From: Candidatus Avelusimicrobium aviculae
GTDB taxonomy: Bacteria; Elusimicrobiota; Elusimicrobia; Elusimicrobiales; Elusimicrobiaceae
NCBI GenBank assembly: GCA_944324655.1
Contig: CALUXF010000011.1
Coordinates: 1-47,720 of the forward strand
Length of the DNA stretch: 47,720 nucleotides
Direction of reading: 5' to 3'
Shown piece after piece: positions 25,074 to 32,758 of the stretch (its first letter is position 1; each line of letters begins with the position of its first letter). A model generated the notes under the pieces. It was not told the DNA's origin and ran no database searches. It saw only the letters and a list, made by a program, of their open reading frames with translations. The translations under genes were made by a program, and so were the position numbers.

Positions 25074-26071
25074 CTTGCCTGCATGGCCGCGTCCAAGGCG
25101 GAAATAATACGGTTAAACTTTTGGTTGGTCAGCTGGGCAGCCCGCGGCACCGCCCCGGTAAAGCGGACTTGGGGCACGTGGCTGCGTATAAAAGCAAGCA
25201 CCCCGCTGCTAAAACCGGTAAATACAAAATAAGAATCCGCGTTTTGGATGGTGGGCAGGGGTTTGCCGTCCGCGTCTTTAAAGGGCATCGCCCCGTTTTT
25301 GTTTTGGAAACTCATAGACACAATTCCAATCAAATCCCCCTCCGCCGTAAACACGCCGCCGCCGCTGTTTCCTTTCTGCACGCCAAACGCGGTGGAAACA
25401 CAGTGCTGCAGTTCGCTCACAAAAAAGGCCTGCCCTCCCGTATTATATACCCAAGAAATATGCCCTTTTTCCGCCCGGGGAACGGCTATGGGCGGCGTAA
25501 TGCGTGCGGAAACGGCCGCGTCAAACGTTAATAAACGCGGGGCGGGGGCGTTCCACTGGGCTTGGGTTTCCGGATAAAAGGGAAGTTTCTTCTCAAACTC
25601 CGCGCGGGAAAGTTCTTTTTCTTTATCCAAATCCATAAATAGGTAGCCGTCTTTCCCTGGGGCAAAGCGAATCAGCGCCACATCAAAACTGCTGCTTCGG
25701 TTTTGAGCGGGATTATACCCGGGAAAAATAAACACATTGCGAAAAGAAGAATTACTATGCACCCGGGCCTGGGCAAGCAATGGGTCCGGCGATTGGGCCA
25801 AATCAAACTGCACCACGCAGGAACGGTTTGCGCCGCAAAAATCATACACACAGTGGGCGGCGGTAATGTACCAATCCCGCGTTAAACGCACCGCCTGGCA
25901 ATGCGCGGCCTCCACCTGCCCGTCCGGCGTGCGTTCATCGGCCCATACGGTAAAGCCTTTCTGGGCCAAAAAAGCGTCTGCGTTAATCTGAGGGGTCTTT
26001 TCCGTCTCTTCCCCGTAGGCAAAAACAGGAAGACACCCCAAAACGGCTAAAAAATAAGTAAAATATTTCAT
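25070..26071 (-). CDS. Exported trypsin-like serine protease
   Basis: A 333-residue secreted or periplasmic S1-type protease. Signal peptide residues 1-18 (VFA-YG). Catalytic triad: H73 in 'YITAAHC', D130 in 'SFDVALIRF', S236 in 'GNSGGGVF'. Several Cys residues (for example C58, C74, C79, C85, C224) could form disulfides. No PDZ domain, so not a DegP-type protein. I start at 26071; the longer frame adds a second hydrophobic stretch without an RBS, and TAAACT at 26079-26084 sits 7 nt before this ATG. Substrate unknown. Confidence 0.85.
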   Translation of the reverse strand: MKYFTYFLAVLGCLPVFAYGEETEKTPQINADAFLAQKGFTVWADERTPDGQVEAAHCQAVRLTRDWYITAAHCVYDFCGANRSCVVQFDLAQSPDPLLAQARVHSNSSFRNVFIFPGYNPAQNRSSSFDVALIRFAPGKDGYLFMDLDKEKELSRAEFEKKLPFYPETQAQWNAPAPRLLTFDAAVSARITPPIAVPRAEKGHISWVYNTGGQAFFVSELQHCVSTAFGVQKGNSGGGVFTAEGDLIGIVSMSFQNKNGAMPFKDADGKPLPTIQNADSYFVFTGFSSGVLAFIRSHVPQVRFTGAVPRAAQLTNQKFNRIISALDAAMQAS

Positions 26072-26146
26072 ATATAGTAGTTTATATAAAAAACACAGAA
26101 AAAGCCACACAAAAACCCTGTATCAAAATTTAATATAATGGAATAT

Positions 26147-26785
26147 ATGACAACTACCGTTATCGTTTTGATTTTAGTCAGTTATTTTTTGGGAGCGGTG
26201 CCTACCGGCTACCTGATTGCAAAAAAAGTAATGGGTATTGATATCCGGGAGCACGGTTCCGGCAACCCCGGGGCGGCCAATGTATACCGCACCGTAGGGA
26301 AATGGGCCGGCGTAAGTACGTTTTTGGTGGACGCGTTAAAAGGATTCATACCGGTTTCCGCCGCTTTATACTTGTGCGCGGACAGCCCGCATAAATACTG
26401 GGTTGCCATTGCCTGCGGCACTATTGCCATTTTGGGGCATATGTGGACCATTTACCTTAAATTCCGCGGCGGCAAGGGCGTAGCCACTTCCGCCGGCGTA
26501 TTTGCCGCGTTGCTGCCTATCCCCACCGCCATCGCTTTTGGCGTATTTGTCATTTGCGTGGCCTTATGGGGGCGTATTTCCATAGGTTCCATTTTTGCGT
26601 GCGTCGTACTGCCCATAGCCAGCTTTCTAATCGGAAAACACCCCATGTCCGTCAACATCATGGTAACGGCCATTGCCCTGCTGGTTATTTATAAACACGT
26701 ACCCAACATCAAACGCCTGCTGGCCCATAAAGAATTAAAATTTGAAGACGGTGCCAAAAAGAGACAAGACAATGAAAATAAATAA
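26147..26785 (+). CDS. plsY: Glycerol-3-phosphate acyltransferase PlsY
   Basis: Integral-membrane enzyme that transfers an acyl group from acyl-phosphate to glycerol-3-phosphate. PlsY signatures: 'SYFLGAVPTGYLIAK', 'HGSGNPGAANVYR', 'LGHMWTIYLKFRGGKGVAT', with about five TM helices. I prefer the ATG at 26147 (212 residues) over 26138, because TATAAT (26134-26139) overlaps the first ATG and would start transcription near 26146. The 3' end overlaps gpsA by 14 bp, and GpsA supplies the PlsY substrate. Confidence 0.92.
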   Translation: MTTTVIVLILVSYFLGAVPTGYLIAKKVMGIDIREHGSGNPGAANVYRTVGKWAGVSTFLVDALKGFIPVSAALYLCADSPHKYWVAIACGTIAILGHMWTIYLKFRGGKGVATSAGVFAALLPIPTAIAFGVFVICVALWGRISIGSIFACVVLPIASFLIGKHPMSVNIMVTAIALLVIYKHVPNIKRLLAHKELKFEDGAKKRQDNENK

Positions 26786-27776
26786 TATTACCGTTTTTGG
26801 GGCTGGCATTTGGGGCAGCGTCATCGCCCAGCATTTAGCAAAAAAAGGCTATCATGTTTCTCTGTGGGAATATTCCGAACCGCTTTTAAACGTACTTAAA
26901 ACCAGCGGTACGCATCCCAACATTCCGAATTTTAAACTGCATGACAACATCCGCCTTACCGGGGATGTGGCCCAAGCCGTAAAAGACACCGATTTAATTG
27001 TTTTTGTTATTTCCTCCAAGGCTATCCGCTCTTTCTGCCGGGAACAGCTAAAACCGCTTTTGGCGGGAAAAGCGGTGCCGGTGGTAAGCGCCTCCAAAGG
27101 CATAGAAGACAAAACATTTAAAACCATCTGCGAAATTGTGGAAGAAGAACTCCCCCAAATACAAGGCAAAGCCTTAGCCTTCAGCGGGCCCAGCTTTGCG
27201 TTGGAAGTAGCCCAAGGGGTTCCCACCAAAATCATGCTGGCCGGAAAAGACCCCCAGCTTACCGCCCAAATCGCCGAGGTATTCAACGCAGACCCGATTA
27301 TTGTGGTCCCGGCGCAAGACCGCCGCGGCGTGGAATACGGCGGCGGGATTAAAAACGTGCTGGCTATTGGCTGCGGGGTGATTGACGGCATTGGGGACGG
27401 AGCAAACGCAAAAGCGGCCCTTATTACCCAAGCCCTGGCTGAAATGAACGATATTACCGTCAGCCAAGGGGGCGCCGCCAACACCGTATACAGCCTGGCC
27501 GGGTTTGGGGACGCTATCCTTACCGGTATGTCCGCCATTTCCCGCAACCGCAGACTGGGAGAGAAGTTAGGATCGGGCTTATCCTTAGAAGAAGCCAAGA
27601 AAGAAGTAGGCACTATTGCCGAGGGCGTAAATACCGTGCAAAGCGTGTATGACATCGCCCGCAAAAACCATTTAGAAACCCCTATTATAGACGCCATTTG
27701 GCAAATTGTATGCAAAGGGGAAAAACCGCACGTGCTGTTGCACGCCATGGGTTTTATAAACCGTGGAAACAAATAA
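26772..27776 (+). CDS. gpsA: Glycerol-3-phosphate dehydrogenase [NAD(P)+]
   Basis: Reduces dihydroxyacetone phosphate to sn-glycerol-3-phosphate for phospholipid synthesis. 334 residues from the ATG at 26772: Rossmann 'VFGAGIWGSVIAQHLA', 'FSGPSFALEVAQGVPT' and the catalytic-Lys block 'YGGGIKNVLAIGCG'. The start at 26772 places the Rossmann motif at the N-terminus as usual and is preceded by AAGAG; the longer frame from 26742 is embedded in plsY. Coupled to plsY by overlap. Confidence 0.95.
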   Translation: MKINNITVFGAGIWGSVIAQHLAKKGYHVSLWEYSEPLLNVLKTSGTHPNIPNFKLHDNIRLTGDVAQAVKDTDLIVFVISSKAIRSFCREQLKPLLAGKAVPVVSASKGIEDKTFKTICEIVEEELPQIQGKALAFSGPSFALEVAQGVPTKIMLAGKDPQLTAQIAEVFNADPIIVVPAQDRRGVEYGGGIKNVLAIGCGVIDGIGDGANAKAALITQALAEMNDITVSQGGAANTVYSLAGFGDAILTGMSAISRNRRLGEKLGSGLSLEEAKKEVGTIAEGVNTVQSVYDIARKNHLETPIIDAIWQIVCKGEKPHVLLHAMGFINRGNK

Positions 27777-27798
27777 GTAAATAAGGAAAAATAGAATT

Positions 27799-28059
27799 AT
27801 GAATAAAGATGATGTTATCCGCCACCTTACCCGTCATGTATTAGACAAAAAACAAGCGAAAACCTCTGTAGACAAAGTGTTTGAAATCATCAAACACGGC
27901 CTAAAAAGAGACGGCAAAGTGGTTATCAGCAATTTTGGATCTTTTCACTTAAAAACGGCCCGCCCCGTTACGCGCCGTAACCCTAAAACCGGGGAAAAAG
28001 TGCAAGTGCCAGCCAAACAAAAAGTACGTTTTAAACCTTCTGAAAACTTGCTTAAATAG
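27799..28059 (+). CDS. HU/IHF-family DNA-binding protein
   Basis: An 86-residue nucleoid protein with the family's N-terminal helical dimerisation region, 'GKVVISNFGSFHLKTARPVT', the 'RRNPKTGEKVQVPAKQKVRF' beta-arm with its Pro and Lys/Arg residues, and terminal 'KPSENLLK'. Single gene with AAGGA before ATG and a strong terminator after. Whether HU- or IHF-like cannot be told from this alone. Confidence 0.93.
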   Translation: MNKDDVIRHLTRHVLDKKQAKTSVDKVFEIIKHGLKRDGKVVISNFGSFHLKTARPVTRRNPKTGEKVQVPAKQKVRFKPSENLLK

Positions 28060-28074
28060 CCCCGCTTTTTGCTA

Positions 28075-28112
28075 AAAACGCCCCGGGTAAATTTCTTACC
28101 CGGGGTGTTTTA
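28075..28112 (+). terminator. Bidirectional terminator between HU gene and PrcB-like gene
   Basis: Long stem AAAACGCCCCGGGTAA / TTACCCGGGGTGTTTT (one G-U pair) with a 5-nt loop; A- and T-runs on both sides make it usable on both strands, which suits its place between convergent genes. Confidence 0.9.
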
Positions 28113-28131
28113 TACAAAAAAGACAATATTA

Positions 28132-28932
28132 TTATAAAACTTGTTTTAATTCTATCGGAAGAGCCGTTTTATCAATAGATTTAACGCTGTGCGTGTTTAG
28201 CTTGTCTTCCAACCCAAAAATATTCACACGGTAAGAAACCAATATTTTACCGTCTTTTTCTTCTATGGTTTGAATTTCAAAAACTTTATCCGGCAAATTA
28301 CTGTCAGACTCTAACACCACCAACATCTGTTTATTAAAATCCACTTCGGGGTATTTTCCGCGGGCGATGGTTTTAAATGCTTTATACTCCGCCGTGTTTT
28401 TTATTAGGCGCACTTTTACCGGGGCCTCCAGCATGGTTATGCCGGTAGGGGTGTCAGTCAATGATTCGGAAGAGGAGTCATTTCCCCCCTCTTGACTGTC
28501 CTCCGGCTGTAAGTTAACAACAGCTTTTGATAAGTCCTGAATATCTTTCAAGGCAACGGGCAGAGGCTGTTTTTCCTCTTGATTTAAAGCTTCCTTGTTT
28601 TCTTCCTGCCGGGGAGCAATGCCCACCATTCCCTCTACCTTAATCTTAGAAAGCTGAGACGGCAAATCAGCGGCGCTTTGCAATTCTGTTTCCTCAGGGT
28701 CTGCTTCTTCCACCCCTTCCGCCAAAGAAGCTTTTTCTAAATTAGCGGTAGAAATACTGGCGCTGAGAGGAGCCTCCTGTTCGGCTGGCTTCTGCGGGGG
28801 CAGTTGCTCCGCGGCTTCTTCCAGCAAAGGAGCCTCCCCGCTGTCTGACGGGAACAACACATATACCGCCCCGGCGCCTGCCGCCAAGGTAAGCGCTAAT
28901 GTAAGCAGCGCTAAAAGAGGTTTTTTAGCCAT
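28132..28932 (-). CDS. Membrane-anchored PrcB-like protein with acidic linker
   Basis: A 266-residue protein: one N-terminal TM or uncleaved signal (about 5-27), a long acidic Glu/Pro/Ala/Ser-rich low-complexity linker (about 30-165), then a ~95-residue C-terminal domain ('VKVRLIKNTAEYKAFKTIAR', 'VDFNKQMLVVLESD', 'GKILVSYRV'). That domain resembles the PrcB C-terminal domain of protease-complex subunits, but the match is weak. It starts directly after the queF stop, so it is the last gene of the ileS-lspA run. Function unknown. Confidence 0.6.
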   Translation of the reverse strand: MAKKPLLALLTLALTLAAGAGAVYVLFPSDSGEAPLLEEAAEQLPPQKPAEQEAPLSASISTANLEKASLAEGVEEADPEETELQSAADLPSQLSKIKVEGMVGIAPRQEENKEALNQEEKQPLPVALKDIQDLSKAVVNLQPEDSQEGGNDSSSESLTDTPTGITMLEAPVKVRLIKNTAEYKAFKTIARGKYPEVDFNKQMLVVLESDSNLPDKVFEIQTIEEKDGKILVSYRVNIFGLEDKLNTHSVKSIDKTALPIELKQVL

Positions 28933-29334
28933 TTATTTCTTCTCATACTTGGCGACAATGACGGAGCGCAGCCCGCCGCGCGGGGTAAACGTACCCGTTA
29001 CCGTCGCTTTTTTAGGACGGCAAGCTTTTACCACGTCGTCCAAAATTTTATTGGCGATATTTTCCATAAAAATGCCCATATCGCGGTATTCAAGCAAATA
29101 ATATTTAAGGGACTTTAGCTCCAAACACAATTCATCCGGAACATACTCAATCGTAATCACGCCAAAATCCGGCAGACCCGTTTTGGGGCAAACGGAAGTA
29201 AACTCCGGCAGTTCTATTTTAATGTCGTAGTCCCGTTTATATTGGTTGGGCCAGCATTGTATATCCGGCAGAACGGCATCCGCGTTTTTGCGGGCGTGGT
29301 CGGAAGTATAACCAAAATCAATATCCTGTGTCAT
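28933..29334 (-). CDS. queF: NADPH-dependent 7-cyano-7-deazaguanine reductase
   Basis: Reduces preQ0 to preQ1 in queuosine biosynthesis. 133 residues, the short unimodular type. The QueF motif 'ELPEFTSVCPKTGLPDFG' includes the nucleophilic Cys (C49) and the catalytic Asp (D56); 'ELKSLKYYLLEYRDMGIFME' is the substrate-binding block. Its start overlaps the P-type ATPase stop by 4 bp. No other queuosine gene lies in the window. Confidence 0.94.
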   Translation of the reverse strand: MTQDIDFGYTSDHARKNADAVLPDIQCWPNQYKRDYDIKIELPEFTSVCPKTGLPDFGVITIEYVPDELCLELKSLKYYLLEYRDMGIFMENIANKILDDVVKACRPKKATVTGTFTPRGGLRSVIVAKYEKK

Positions 29335-31280
29335 CTTATTCTAAGTAACCTCGCTGAATTTAAGAAAACGATACCCAGCCCCAGCGCTAACCCGCCGGGC
29401 ACGGTATACCAAGGCAAGCTGCCTCTCACGCCAAACAATACGTAAAAGGCCAATCCCGCCCCGAACAAAAAAGAAAGGAAAAAGTTGCCGTGTATAACCC
29501 GCTTCAACTTTTTATTTATTTTAAATAAATCAGGCAATGAGTACAAGTCATTACGCTTAATAATAATATCCACCCAGTTATTGTATAAATTGCGCCCGGA
29601 AAAGAACACAATGCTGGCGTCTGAACGCAACAGCGCGATAATATCGTTAAAACCGTCCCCCACCATTACCACCTTATGCCCGGCGGCACGCATATTATTA
29701 ATGATTTCCGCCTTGGTTTTGGGAAGCACGTTATAGCTTATCTTTTCAATACCCACTTGTTTGGCAATAGACGAAACTGATAATTCATTATCACCTGATA
29801 TAAGCACAAGTTCTTTGTCTTTCTGCTGTAAAAAGCGCACCGCGTCCGCCGCGCCGGGGCGAAGCGTATCGGACAGGGTTAAATGCCCCAAAAATTTACC
29901 GTTTTTAGCCACGCAAATAAGCGGTTTATCTCCGGAGAACATCTCCACCTGTGTTTCTATCCCCATTTCCCTAAGCCAAGTTTCCCGGCCGCATACAATT
30001 TTATCCCGCCCGCAGTTGGCCACTACCCCCAACCCTGGCAAGACGTCAAAAGAAATTACTTTACGCAGCTTAATATTGTGTTCCTTAGCATATAGATTGA
30101 CCGCTTTGGCAAAAGGCCCGTCTACCATTTGCTCGGCGGAAGATACGCTTTCCAACATTTGTTTGAGCTGGGAGGCTGTTTCCGCAAAAACGCCTTCCAC
30201 CCGCAATTCCCCATGCGTAAGGGTGCCGGTTTTATCAAAGAACAACGTGTCGGACTCGGCCAAATGGTCTAACGCGTCTACATTTTGCAAAATAATTTTA
30301 TGCGCCGCGGCCCCCGCATAGGCAAAGGAATGGCCCAGCCAGGCGGCAAACACAAACGCCGGAGTGCAGACCAGCGCTAAAGAAAGCCAAAACGCGCCAG
30401 AATAATAAAATACGTTTTGATACCCGCTTGCATGCAGCAGCCATAAAAAAACCCCTCCGGCATAGAGAATGCCCAAAGGAAGGTAAAATTTGGCGGCGCG
30501 GTCCAAAAAGCAAACACCGGGGGCGCGGTTAATCTCACTGTTTTTAATGGCGTTGATAATATCCATCACCACCGAAGTAGCCAACAGCCCGGTTACTTCT
30601 ATATAAATTTCATCGGCCTTGTTTAGCGTTCCGGCAAAAATAACGCTTCCTTTCTTTTTGGCGGTAGGAAGCATATTCCCCGTAATGATGCTTTCATCTA
30701 CGGCGCTTGCTCCTTTGGCCACCACCCCGTCGCAAGGGATGCGTTCCCCCGGCTTAACCAAAATAATATCCCCGGGGGCTAGTTCATGCGCAAAAACTTT
30801 AAACGTGCGGCGGCCTCGGCACAGGCGCGCGGCTTTGGGAAGAAAATCATCCAATTTCTTAATAAATACTTTGGTTTGTTCCCTCCGCTGGACTTCCCGG
30901 CGCATCACCCATAAAGCCAAAACAGCCAAAAGAGCCCCTTCCAAATACAAATCACCGGGCAAACCAAAAAGCGGAGCCGAAACAAATGTTTTTAATATGG
31001 AATATACAAACGCCGCCGTTACAGATAAACTGACCATAAGGGCAAAAGACAAACGCCCGCAAGCCAAATCTTTTAATGCGGCGCGGTGGAAAAGGTCCGT
31101 ACAAAACAAATATACGCTAAGAGATAAGATAAATATACCGGTGCGGGAATGGTCAAACACAACGGAAAACAAAATAAAACAAGTAAAAACAAAAGCCAAA
31201 ACCAAACGGTATGTATACGCACGCGCCGCAAAATCAAACGCGGCGGTACGCACGGCAAAATTAGTTACGGTAGAAGACAT
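29331..31280 (-). CDS. Divergent heavy-metal-type P-type ATPase
   Basis: A 649-residue P-type ATPase with the P1B-like layout: TM pairs at the N-terminus, actuator domain, TM pair, large P/N domain, final TM pair. Phosphorylation motif DKTGTLT (D349) and hinge GDGFND (541-546) are intact. However, the actuator TGE loop reads TGN (200-202), the intramembrane CPC-type motif reads 'VCTPAF' (304-309), and the SEHP-type N-domain motif reads 'VDGPF' (386-390). There is no N-terminal Cys metal-binding domain. Transported ion cannot be predicted. Overlaps queF by 4 bp and follows the TPR lipoprotein gene. Confidence 0.8.
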   Translation of the reverse strand: MSSTVTNFAVRTAAFDFAARAYTYRLVLAFVFTCFILFSVVFDHSRTGIFILSLSVYLFCTDLFHRAALKDLACGRLSFALMVSLSVTAAFVYSILKTFVSAPLFGLPGDLYLEGALLAVLALWVMRREVQRREQTKVFIKKLDDFLPKAARLCRGRRTFKVFAHELAPGDIILVKPGERIPCDGVVAKGASAVDESIITGNMLPTAKKKGSVIFAGTLNKADEIYIEVTGLLATSVVMDIINAIKNSEINRAPGVCFLDRAAKFYLPLGILYAGGVFLWLLHASGYQNVFYYSGAFWLSLALVCTPAFVFAAWLGHSFAYAGAAAHKIILQNVDALDHLAESDTLFFDKTGTLTHGELRVEGVFAETASQLKQMLESVSSAEQMVDGPFAKAVNLYAKEHNIKLRKVISFDVLPGLGVVANCGRDKIVCGRETWLREMGIETQVEMFSGDKPLICVAKNGKFLGHLTLSDTLRPGAADAVRFLQQKDKELVLISGDNELSVSSIAKQVGIEKISYNVLPKTKAEIINNMRAAGHKVVMVGDGFNDIIALLRSDASIVFFSGRNLYNNWVDIIIKRNDLYSLPDLFKINKKLKRVIHGNFFLSFLFGAGLAFYVLFGVRGSLPWYTVPGGLALGLGIVFLNSARLLRIR

Positions 31281-31289
31281 TTTTTCCTT

Positions 31290-32276
31290 TTATTCAGCTA
31301 AAAAGCGCCGCGCCACCACGTTTTTACGTCCGGCTTCGGTACTCATCATTTTCATTTTATAATTGTATTTGGCGGCATTGGCCGGGTCCAGCTTGCGGGC
31401 CACTAAATAGTTGGCCACGGCGGAGGGCGGGTCTTCCAGCGCCAGCATATCCCCCATCAGCTCATAAGCGGGAACATAGCGGCTGGCTAATTCTTTGGTT
31501 CTGGAAAGCATGCCTAACGCTTGATCCGTTTCCCCTTGCAAGAATAGAAGCTCGGCCATATAATAGTAAGCCAAGGCATAAGAAGGCTGTAACCCCACCG
31601 CCTGTTGGAAATCTTCCATGGCGTTGGCATAATATTTAAGTTTCATGAAAGCGCGTCCGCGTTCCAACAAAGCGCGCGCGTCAGGCCCTTTTAAACGAAG
31701 CAGCTCCGTATAATCATCTAAAGCGGCTTCATAATCTCCCATAGAGAAATAAGCCAATCCCCGGTTTAAAAACAAGTTGGGATAGTCCTGCCGGATATTA
31801 TAAGCGCGGGCAAAGCTGCCCAAAGATTCCGCCACTTTACCCTGTTGGTAATAAGCAACGCCTAAATTCATCCAAGCCAAAAAATAGTTGGGCCGGATAT
31901 TGGTGGCGCGCTGCAAATAATAAACAGCGTCCGCATAACGCCCCATATCTAACAATAGCGCCCCTAAATTATTGTATGCTTCGGGCACATTGGGAGCCCC
32001 TTTAATGGCGGCCTCATAATCTTGCTGGGCCATTTCTTGGTTTTTGCGGCGTTCTTTGCTGGTTTTGGCGGGAAGGCGTTCCAATAAAATACCCCGGTTG
32101 GTGTGGGCGGCAATATTATCAGGATCTTGTTTGAGAAGAGTTGTATATAAGCGGATAGCTTTGGGAAAGTCCCCCTTATCCGTAGCCAGCTGAGCCTGCT
32201 GAAAGAGACGCTGCTCCTTAGAAGAGCAAGCTGCCAGCATGAGTAATGAAATGGCAAGAAGTAAACACTTTTTCAT
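31290..32276 (-). CDS. TPR-repeat lipoprotein
   Basis: A 328-residue lipoprotein: signal sequence with lipobox LAAC (lipidated C17) followed by about seven TPR units spanning most of the protein ('PKAIRLYTTLLKQDPDNIAA', 'PEAYNNLGALLLDMGRYADA', 'FLAWMNLGVAYYQQGKVAES' and so on). Probably a protein-interaction scaffold at the outer or inner membrane. Its start overlaps lspA by 4 bp; fittingly, LspA is the peptidase that processes such lipoproteins. Partner unknown. Confidence 0.85.
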   Translation of the reverse strand: MKKCLLLAISLLMLAACSSKEQRLFQQAQLATDKGDFPKAIRLYTTLLKQDPDNIAAHTNRGILLERLPAKTSKERRKNQEMAQQDYEAAIKGAPNVPEAYNNLGALLLDMGRYADAVYYLQRATNIRPNYFLAWMNLGVAYYQQGKVAESLGSFARAYNIRQDYPNLFLNRGLAYFSMGDYEAALDDYTELLRLKGPDARALLERGRAFMKLKYYANAMEDFQQAVGLQPSYALAYYYMAELLFLQGETDQALGMLSRTKELASRYVPAYELMGDMLALEDPPSAVANYLVARKLDPANAAKYNYKMKMMSTEAGRKNVVARRFLAE

Positions 32277-32758
32277 TTTTCCTCCCCGGGATGCAAAAAG
32301 AGTAAAGACACCGCTAAAAACACCCCGCCAACCGTGATAAAAGAGTCTGCTATATTAAATACCGGCCACACCCGAAAATCCAAAAAATCTACCACAAAAC
32401 CTAACTTTATTCTATCATAAAGATTGCCCACCGCACCGGCAAATATAAACAATGCCCCCCATTTGGCTAAAGCCCCGGCGGAGGCAATTTCTTTCCAGCT
32501 GTACGCCAAATAAGCCAAAACGGCCAGCATAATCCATATCAAAAGCAAATTGCCGTTTTGCATTAAGCCAAAAGCCATGCCGGTGTTTTCCACATAATGC
32601 AGGCGGAAATACTCAAAAAAATTGACATCTTTATCCTGCAAATAACTTAACGCCCAGTTTTTACTGGCCCGGTCCGCCGCCACAATCAGCGCGCCGCACA
32701 TCCATACCGCTTTGTTGCGCGCCAACCAAGTTTTTAAGCGGGCCCAAGCGTTAGACAC
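32273..32758 (-). CDS. lspA: Lipoprotein signal peptidase (signal peptidase II)
   Basis: Cleaves signal peptides of prolipoproteins in the inner membrane. 161 residues with four TM helices. The catalytic Asp pair is present: D115 in 'GAVGNLYDRIKLG' and D138 in 'FNIADSF'; 'VENTGMAFG' is the conserved loop. It overlaps the ileS stop by 8 bp, an ileS-lspA pairing common in bacteria. Confidence 0.95.
   Translation of the reverse strand: MSNAWARLKTWLARNKAVWMCGALIVAADRASKNWALSYLQDKDVNFFEYFRLHYVENTGMAFGLMQNGNLLLIWIMLAVLAYLAYSWKEIASAGALAKWGALFIFAGAVGNLYDRIKLGFVVDFLDFRVWPVFNIADSFITVGGVFLAVSLLFLHPGEEK

Noticed and set aside
28933-29334. GTP cyclohydrolase I (folE) instead of queF
   Set aside because: Same superfamily, but the SVCPKTGLPDFG motif and small size are specific for QueF.
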